DNA of 64,000 nt from Amia ocellicauda (taxonomy: Eukaryota > Chordata > Actinopteri > Amiiformes > Amiidae): positions 35,702,249-35,766,248 of the forward strand of contig NC_089858.1 in NCBI RefSeq assembly GCF_036373705.1, in the 5' to 3' direction. Under the pieces are notes generated by a model. It was not told the origin of the DNA and searched no databases. It worked only from the letters and a program-made list of their open reading frames with translations. The translations under genes were made by a program, and so were the position numbers. How positions within the stretch are numbered: position 1 is the stretch's first letter; the number at the start of each line of letters is the position of its first letter. Below, one piece after another: positions 56,561 through 64,000 of this stretch.

Positions 56561-57325
56561 TCCATTCCCTGTCAGTAACGCCGCTCCTCTCCACATGCTT
56601 GTGCTGCTCCGTGAATTCTCATCACTTATATAATAGCGCAGAACTGCATGATTTGAATACATTATTATAATTTGTATTTAATGTTTAATACTCCACCCAG
56701 CTCTCCTTCAATGAGACCGTTTGTCATTAAAGTTACTACACCCCTGTGCAACTATAACCCCACCCAAGATTGTGACCATTAACGGGGCGACCTGCCCTTG
56801 GGGGCGGGCACTGAGCACATTAAATACTTATAATGAAGAAACGAGATGTTGGGCAATGCAAGTGGATTGTTAAGTTATATGAGACTATGCCAGCCTCAAG
56901 AAAAGTTGCTTGTATGAGTGATTGTATGTGATTGATTGTGTTGATCTTTTGAGACGTGAGTAGCGCTCTAACTTTGAATTGTGTGTTCAAACTTTTCCCT
57001 TTTCTGTTCTGTTCCACTTCCACTCTGTTCGGTAAAATAACCTAGTAAATTTGTGCTCTGTGTGTTATTGCACTGGGTTGTCCTAGTCCATCCGGCCAAA
57101 GTATATTTGATGGTGACTTGATTTCTGTCCCTGTTTTCTGTATCATAACCAGCAGTTTCTATTGATGTTAAACTGCAGCACCACAAAGGGAATGTCACAA
57201 ATGTATAATACAGTGTAGTGAAATATATTGTAGTGCAGTGTAGTACTGTAATGTTATATAATACTGTAGTGTAATATACTGTAGTGTAGTATTGTAGTGT
57301 TAAATAATAGTTTAGTAAAATATAT

Positions 57326-57403
<78 letters not shown>
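57326..57403. repeat. (GT)n(AT)n microsatellite
   Basis: Short GT run followed by over 60 bases of pure AT; flanked by degenerate TGTAGTGTAATATAC repeats at about 57210-57300 and 57403-57480. Confidence 0.97.
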
Positions 57404-57404
<1 letters not shown>

Positions 57405-58499
57405 CTGTAGTGTTATATAATGCTGTGTAGTGCAGTGCTGAAGTGCATGACACTGTAGTATACTGTAGTACAGTGTAGTATTATTACATGCGTACTGCTG
57501 TATTATCACTGCTTCTTACACACAAATACTTCTACTGACACACTGTCATGGACACTAACAACAGACCCACTTTAATTTCTACTACTACTACACAAACTAT
57601 CACTGATATAAATGTGTATACCATCATACAAAACATTAATATTCAATAATACATTGTGTTAAAAGTACTGTCACATGCAACATATCTTCAGATTGTTTAA
57701 ATTCTAGTTATTATTATGTATCCAAGGAAACAGAGTTGCACAGGGAACAGGACATTGTTACATTGTACAAAAGCCTGGTAGTCAAGAGCATTTTAACAAG
57801 TTCTTCAGTGAAACAGAATAACTCCACAAGACATGGTTAAGCAGCACAGAGAATTAATAGAAACTGCTAGGAAACGAGCATGCACTTTTTAAATGGATTT
57901 AAATGCATCTTTATTTGTTCTTTATTTTTTAGTATGGCTACTGACATATGCAGAAAAACATTACAATTGGAAAAGAACAGTGAATCTGGCTATAATTGTC
58001 ACCAGCTCTTCTGCCCTATACAGCGTGTTGCCCGTCCGTGCTGGGAGACAGCGCTGAATGCTGCTGACTGGTATTTGCAGCAGTGTGTGAAGGATGCATC
58101 GCCAGAGAAGCGAGCACTGCAGATCTCCCACTGGGGAGCTCCATCCCAGCTCCATCCTGGTGGCCTCATTCAGTCAAAGTGGCTTCTTCTGAGAATCACT
58201 GACCTAGAATGAGTTCTCATTTTATTGCAAATACACAGCAATTTTAATTGTGCAGCGTTTGTAGCAGTAATGGCTACGGTGCAGTTTTGTTCACGGAGTA
58301 TATTCACGCCACCTTTTGCGTATTGTAATCCTGATCATATTTTGAAAATTGGCCACATTTTTTAATTAACGAAACGAAAACAGTTTTGGAAAATCTAATG
58401 TTATGCTAGTGCTTTCGGTTTAAATTGAGTGCAAGTTTCTGGCTTATTTTCGTTCGGAAGTGAAATGGTTAAACACACCCGTGCAGCGAGTGGAAACCA

Positions 58500-58790
58500 T
58501 ATGGTGGAAACTGGAGCAAGTGTGAGGGGGCGGGCCCGGGGGCGGGCCCGGGGGCGGGCTGCGGTTATTGGCAGGCCGGGCAGCCGATGATCGGAGCGGC
58601 TCCCTGCTGTGGAAGGCGGGGCCTCAAAATCGAACTCGCTCGTAGCCAATGAGGACGCGCGGGATGGCTTGGCAGGCCGCCGTGATTGGTCAACGCGCAT
58701 GCTCGGCAGGACCTGCAATGCAGTAGCGCGCTGACCTGGATTTACCCGGCTGGACTGCTTGGCGGCGGGTCGGCACGGGAGCCATGTGTA
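58500..58790. promoter_or_regulatory. Orphan GC-rich, promoter-like island in camk2b intron 2
   Basis: Dense CpG with tandem GGGGGCGGGCCC units (58526-58560), another GC box GGCGGGGCC (58615-58623) and three CCAAT-type boxes: ATTGG 58567-58571, CCAAT 58646-58650, ATTGG 58685-58689. This GC-box plus NF-Y pattern is typical of TATA-less CpG-island promoters. No camk2b exon is nearby (exon 2 is 3.3 kb upstream), and no known protein start is recognised on either strand. Confidence 0.5.
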
Positions 58791-59684
58791 GCATTTTATT
58801 ATTTTATTTTTGAACTACAGTGAATCCCCGTTGCCAAATAATTAAAACATAGTTTAAACCTAAGCGGTTGGGGAACGCGCCAGTTTTATTCCCGTGCCAC
58901 CCGAGGTTTCGATGTCCTTCTGATAGGACGTTTAAGTGACTGCACTTGATCCAAAATAGTTAATAAAATAGTTAAGAGCTTGCTTTGTTGCTGCACCAAA
59001 GGGAATCCAAAACAGACCGCCCATGTGACTGTAAAGCGAATGAGTAAACCTATTAATATTATTTACCTGTTGCTTTCATCTGAAATGAGAACACTATCCA
59101 AAACAAAACAAAACCACGTTATAATAGAGCAACTGTAAAAAGTACCCCCCAAAAATGAAAAATCAAAACAAAACAACGTTACTACTTTGTATTTGTTAAT
59201 AACAGTTCACACTTTTAAACTGTATACATCAATACCTTTATCACCAAAGTTCATGTTATCTCTTTTTGTGTGTAGTGTTACTTCTGCCTGGCCCGCTCTC
59301 TGCCCTGCTGGCTGATCGCAGTGCACTAGGAGGAAACAGGGTGTGTGGGGCAGACTATCAGTGTCACATGCATGTACTTCAGTGGGCTTCAGAGTGCTGT
59401 GTGGCATCGATGTGCATCCCCCCCTCTGTGCTCCCTTAAGCCCCAGCCAGCCTGGAGTCCAGCTGTTTGTATGAGGTATGAGATGTGACCTGAGCACAAA
59501 CAGCACTGAGGCCATGACAAGTGACAGGCTGTGTCGTCACAGTGCGACTGGTGATGTCACAGGAAGTCAGAGGGGACGGGGCACTAGGCCACCAGCCCTG
59601 CGAGGGTTAACGTGTTGTTTCTTAGTGGCAGTGTGTGTATGTGTAAGCCCTCTGTGTGCGTGCATGTTTGCATTTGTGTCTCAT

Positions 59685-59688
<4 letters not shown>

Positions 59689-59730
<42 letters not shown>
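59689..59730. repeat. (GT)n microsatellite
   Basis: Pure GT run in camk2b intron 2. Confidence 0.95.
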
Positions 59731-59734
<4 letters not shown>

Positions 59735-61750
59735 TGGCCACTGCTGGAAGACGTTTGCACTGAGCCTGCACAATCACAGATCCTTGGCCAGGCAGAGCCT
59801 CGGGGGTCGACAAACAGTATCCCCCCCCCCTTTCTCCCCATCTCTACTGCTCCTTCTCCTTTTCTCTTCTCTTGCTTCCTACTCCTCCGTCAGGACTGGC
59901 AGGGAAAGGTGGAAGTGGGGGAGGCAAGAGATAGGGGAGAGAAGGAGAAAGACAGAGGGAATTGAGGGGGTGTGAGGAAGAGAATGAGAGAGAGAAAATG
60001 GGAGGGAGAGAGATAGAAGTCACTGAATGAGTAAAGACCCTACAAAACGAGGGAGACGAGTAGTTTTTCTTGGACATTGAGTGTGTGCCCTGAGTGCATG
60101 TGTGCACTGAGTGTGTATGTGTTTGTGCTTGTGCGTCGAATGTGTGTATGTGTGTTGAGTGTGTATATGTATTGTGTTGAGTGTGTGTGTGCGTGCGTGT
60201 TTGTGTGCATATTTGAGTGCCTCCTCCTTTTGATCCTAGGCGTTCTTTTGCTGCATTAATCTTCCCGTATTGCAGAGCAGATCAGTCACAACCACAAAGA
60301 CAGGACTATCAAATATAATTCCTTCCCATTACACTCCCAGCACCGCACGGGCCTGGCACCGCTGTGCCACATCTCTCCGGTGCGTCGGAGAGGGGCTTTC
60401 ACAGATAAAACAGTTGGCGTCTATTAGATTTACTACTCAGCTTCATTGTGGTGTGGAGGTGGAACAATTAGCGATAAGCGTCTCATGCATTGTAACCCCA
60501 CTAGATCAGACCCAGAGAGGCTATTACCCTGAGAGATGAGAGGCTGGTGGGATCGGTGTCTGTGCTCCCTTTGGTGTTCAAGTACAGAGACTGATTCCTG
60601 GGGGGGGTGGGAGAGCAAACCACATTTCCATTATTGTAAGAAAATGGATTGAAGAAGATTCCCCATGGTAAAACCCCAGGCTGTGTTTGGTGTTGGGAGG
60701 CATCGCAATGGCCCACAGACACACCTGTGAGAAGGAAGGCAGAGGGAACATGTGCGAAGTGCTGCTGCCCGGCACGGTGCTGCGCTGTAGTGCACTGTAC
60801 TGCAGCCCCTGCTTCCTGAGAGCGCCGGTAATTAAATCCAGGGCTTGTGTGGAGAGCTGCGCGGTGTCTGTAGTACGCTGAAAGTAGTTCATATTTAAAT
60901 GCGTTACACTTTACAGACTGAAGGTTAAATTGCAGGTTGCACGATTATGCAAAACATGCAGACGTGACTCCAGACCCAGCCTTAAACCAGTAGCCTACAG
61001 CTGTGTGTGTGCGTGAGTGTGTGTGTCTATGTGAGTGCGTGTTATCTTTCTAATGTGTGTTACTGATTGACGGTGTCACTGTGTAGACCTGAGTAGCCAG
61101 CGAGGTGTCTGCCCTCGCCAGTGTGGGCGATTGATCGGAACTGGGCCGCCCTGGGGTCCAGCACAGAGAGGGTTACTGCCAGTGGAGGGGGGTGGAAGGA
61201 GAACAGCGTGGGCTTCAGAAAAAAGAAAGACATCGGAGGGAGGATTTCATTCCTTTATCTCGAGACAGTCATCCCTTTTTTTCTTCTTTTATTTTTTTTT
61301 CTCCTCCTTCCCTCTCCTCTTTTTCTGCAAATGCGGATGAGTCACGAGAAAACGCCAGCAGCGCCTGTATTCTTCCTCAGCAGCAGCAGCAGCAGTGGCA
61401 GATCAGTAAATAAGTGGTACTGGACCTTCCTGTAGATTGTATTACTCACTGCACACAGCCCTGGGCCACTCTCCCAGGCCCTCGGGGTGCCAGTGGTGCC
61501 GTGATCAGTCTCCCCAGCCCTTGTCCCTCCCTGTTAGTGTAGCCAGTGTCTTCAGCTTACATTTACAGTTTACTTCAATAGTTTAAAATGTCTACAAGAT
61601 CAAATTCGTGGAAAATTCAGCATTTGATTTACATACATAAATAGATAACCAACCCTTATTAAAAATGTATAATTAAAAATTCACACTGTTGATTAAGCAA
61701 CAAAAATAAGCACTATGCAGTCACACTGGAGAGATTGGAAGAAATGCCTT

Positions 61751-61767
61751 AAAAAAAAAAAAAAAAA
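61751..61767. repeat. Poly-A tract
   Basis: 17 consecutive A in camk2b intron 2; no attached retroposon recognised. Confidence 0.8.
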
Positions 61768-62195
61768 GTATACGGGCCTGCCTATGCTTGCTGTCCATGC
61801 TGAGTTAAGGAGAGGGCGGCTGGGTGTGCTCACCACACACATGGCTGGCGGTAAACCTGGTTAGAAGAGCTGTGGCCGTTTTGTGGACAATTACTGTGCA
61901 GCTATGGGAACCTGATCTACATTATTCAGTAATCCGGAGCCTGTACAAGCCAATTGGTACTAATGTGGCGGCCGCTGCTTCTGGGTATGAGCACCTGCCT
62001 GAAGACACCATGGCTCCTTCAGGAGCAGGAGTTTCACATGGGGAATGTGTGAATTATTTTATTAAAATGGCCATTTCCATGATGTATCTAAATCGTGCTC
62101 ACAACTCTGCATATATATTAGCTGTGTGGTTCTGTGTTTTTCTCGCTGGGCTGCTCTGTAAGGTGGCTGTATTTGTACAGGTCGCAACGGACAGT

Positions 62196-62405
62196 GTGTG
62201 TGGTGTGATGTGGTCAGTGTGTGGGTGGTGCTACTGCATTGAGAGTGTGTGTGACGCTGTGTTTTGTGTAATTGTGTATGTGAGTGGTGCTGTATCGAGT
62301 GTGTGTGATTGTGTGTGTGTGTCTGTGAGTGGTGCTGTATCGAGTGTGCATGATTGTATAAGTGTGTGTGAGTGGTGCTATATCTAGTGTGTGTGTGTGT
62401 GTGTA
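62196..62405. repeat. Degenerate GT-rich repeat
   Basis: Imperfect copies of GTGAGTGGTGCTGTATCGAG with GT runs (near 62281, 62328, 62368), a decayed tandem repeat of about 40-50 bp. Confidence 0.7.
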
Positions 62406-62529
62406 TTCCAGTCATGTCTGTCTGCAGATGTGTTTTGTACTTGTTTGTCTTCCCCTGCTCATTATTATTGACCATCTCCCCCTGAGCCACACTCTCACTG
62501 ACAGACACATTGCACACAGCTACACATAT

Positions 62530-62620
62530 TTTACACACACACACACACACACACTCACCAGTTCATACCACCACACACGCACACGCACACACACACGCAC
62601 CCACACACACACACACACAG
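62530..62620. repeat. (CA)n microsatellite cluster
   Basis: Two CA-rich runs separated by about 20 bases of unique sequence. Confidence 0.93.
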
Positions 62621-62941
62621 CCAGGGTTGTCCCTCACCTTTTATCACCCAACCAGACTCAGATCAGGTTCTCTTTAAATTGGGAGAGGAGGCTGGAGGGG
62701 CTATTGTCACAGTAACGAAGAGGGGACCTGTCAGCTTGTTTAGAGAGGGAACTGAGTGAGTGATGGGAGCCCTTGAGCTGACAGCGCAGAGGGAAAGAGA
62801 GGCAGAGAGAGAGGCACAGAAAGAGAGAGGCCACCACTTATTAGCAGACTGAGCGAGTGTGTGTCAGAGGTTTTTTCACAGTACTGACAAACATACACAT
62901 GGCCGCACACCCACGCACATGCAGGCACGCAAACACACTTT

Positions 62942-62943
<2 letters not shown>

Positions 62944-62980
<37 letters not shown>
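62944..62980. repeat. (CA)n microsatellite
   Basis: Pure CA run in camk2b intron 2. Confidence 0.95.
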
Positions 62981-62982
<2 letters not shown>

Positions 62983-63159
62983 TCTCTCTCTGAGGAGTGA
63001 TTGCACAGCATAGTTATAATAATAGTTTAGAAGATATGTACACCCTGCCTAATAATAGTAGGAATGTATTAAACTAATAATAATAATTAAAATCCTGTAG
63101 CTCTTTGCAGCTCAGATCTTCGCTGTTCTGAGTGCGTACTGTGCAGGCTTATTCCCCAT

Positions 63160-63232
63160 TCTCTCTCCCTCCATCCCTCTCTCTCTCTCTCTCTATCTCT
63201 ATCTCCCTCCTTCCATCTCTCTCTCTCAGTGC
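63160..63232. repeat. (CT)n-rich tract
   Basis: Interrupted CT run; pyrimidine-rich sequence continues to about 63420. Confidence 0.85.
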
Positions 63233-64000
63233 AGTATTCGTGCCCGTCTCCATCTGCCTCTCTGCCCCTCACATTTGCGCTCTCCATCTCTGACTTTCAT
63301 TGCCTCTGCCTCTCCATCACTTCAGCTCTTTCCATTTCCTTCCCTCTTCCATTCTCTCCCCTCTCTCTCTCCTGCTCTCTCTCTCCCCCCCTCCCCCCCA
63401 TCCCTCGCTCTCTGTCTCTCCCAGCAGAGATGAATCTCTTTCCCCAGCTAATATCACATTAATGTGGACTAATAAGGCTGCTGAGAGCCCAGAGCTGCCC
63501 CAGCTGACGTGACAGGAATCGACAAATGCTGTGTGTGTGTTTGAGAGTGTGTGACAGTATCAGTGTGTGTATCAGTGTGAGTGCCTTAGTATGCTAGTCA
63601 GTGTGTGTGTGTGTGTGTGTGTGTTGTGTGCCTGGTGACAGTTTGTGACCCGGGTTCTGCATTGGTGCATTAGTACACTCAAGGCATCAGGGCTACTGCA
63701 GCTCCTGCCCCCGCAAGGCACCGGATCTGCCGGTTTCGGTCACAGTTGCCGAGATCTAAATTAATTCATGAATAAGCCACTTAATTGGGACTTAATTAAG
63801 TTCACTTATTTCTCAGGCCTCGACTCGTTTAGAGGGCATTGCACTGGGGCCGCAGTCCTCAAGCCTAGGCCTTGGGGCCCCTCTGCCCTGCTCTGTTATT
63901 CTTACCAGCTAAGATCTCGATGACTGTATCGAACCCTTATCTGAAGTAATGGGCTATGCTATTGGGAGCTTTTAAATTAGTTGGGGAGCAATGCAAAATG

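Noticed and set aside
61821-62387. 187-codon plus-strand frame with hydrophobic segments
   Set aside because: The C-terminal half is the degenerate GT-rich tandem repeat and the rest has no homology I can recognise or flanking splice evidence.

Overview
The window is vertebrate nuclear DNA, most likely from a ray-finned fish. Genes are split by GT-AG introns, microsatellites are very dense, and the mobile elements (Tc1/mariner, ~300-bp hAT-type MITEs, a 5'-truncated LINE) are of kinds common in fish. I cannot name the species. There are no prokaryotic features, CRISPR arrays or recognisable tRNA/rRNA genes.

Six protein-coding genes are supported by homology and by splice sites that keep frame throughout. 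(1) 2039-8674 (+): hexokinase 2 exons 2-18; exon 1 lies upstream of the window. (2) 20331-25610 (+): a divergent PITX-type K50 homeobox gene in three exons, 261 aa. (3) 29000-35412 (+): a SEC24 COPII cargo adaptor of the C/D type in 20 coding exons, 935 aa. (4) 36239-37664 (-): mitochondrial ribosomal protein S24, four exons, 171 aa. (5) 38223-44760 (+): NUDCD3, six exons, 357 aa. (6) 48786-55209 (+): the first two coding exons of CAMK2B; the gene continues past the window. sec24-like and mrps24 converge at their 3' ends; mrps24 and nudcd3 diverge from a shared ~560-bp promoter region.

The main biological point is the gene set. From general knowledge of human gene positions, HK, PITX, SEC24 and CAMK2 genes recur in linked groups on human 10q (HK1, CAMK2G, SEC24C, PITX3), 5q (HK3, CAMK2A, SEC24A, PITX1) and 4q (CAMK2D, SEC24B/D, PITX2). 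The fourth group in human has HK2 (2p) and CAMK2B (7p) but no PITX or SEC24 gene. Here both missing members sit between hk2 and the mrps24-nudcd3-camk2b block. I infer that the PITX-like and SEC24-like genes are the fourth-paralogon copies from the two early vertebrate genome duplications, lost in mammals. A phylogeny is needed to prove this.

The rest is introns and intergenic DNA: a LINE with a 14-bp target-site duplication (14756-16621), two hAT-type MITEs, an internally deleted Tc1 copy, several minisatellites (one built from copies of a splice acceptor at 33717-33979, one two-unit array at 47404-48260), and an orphan CpG-island-like segment in camk2b intron 2 (58500-58790).
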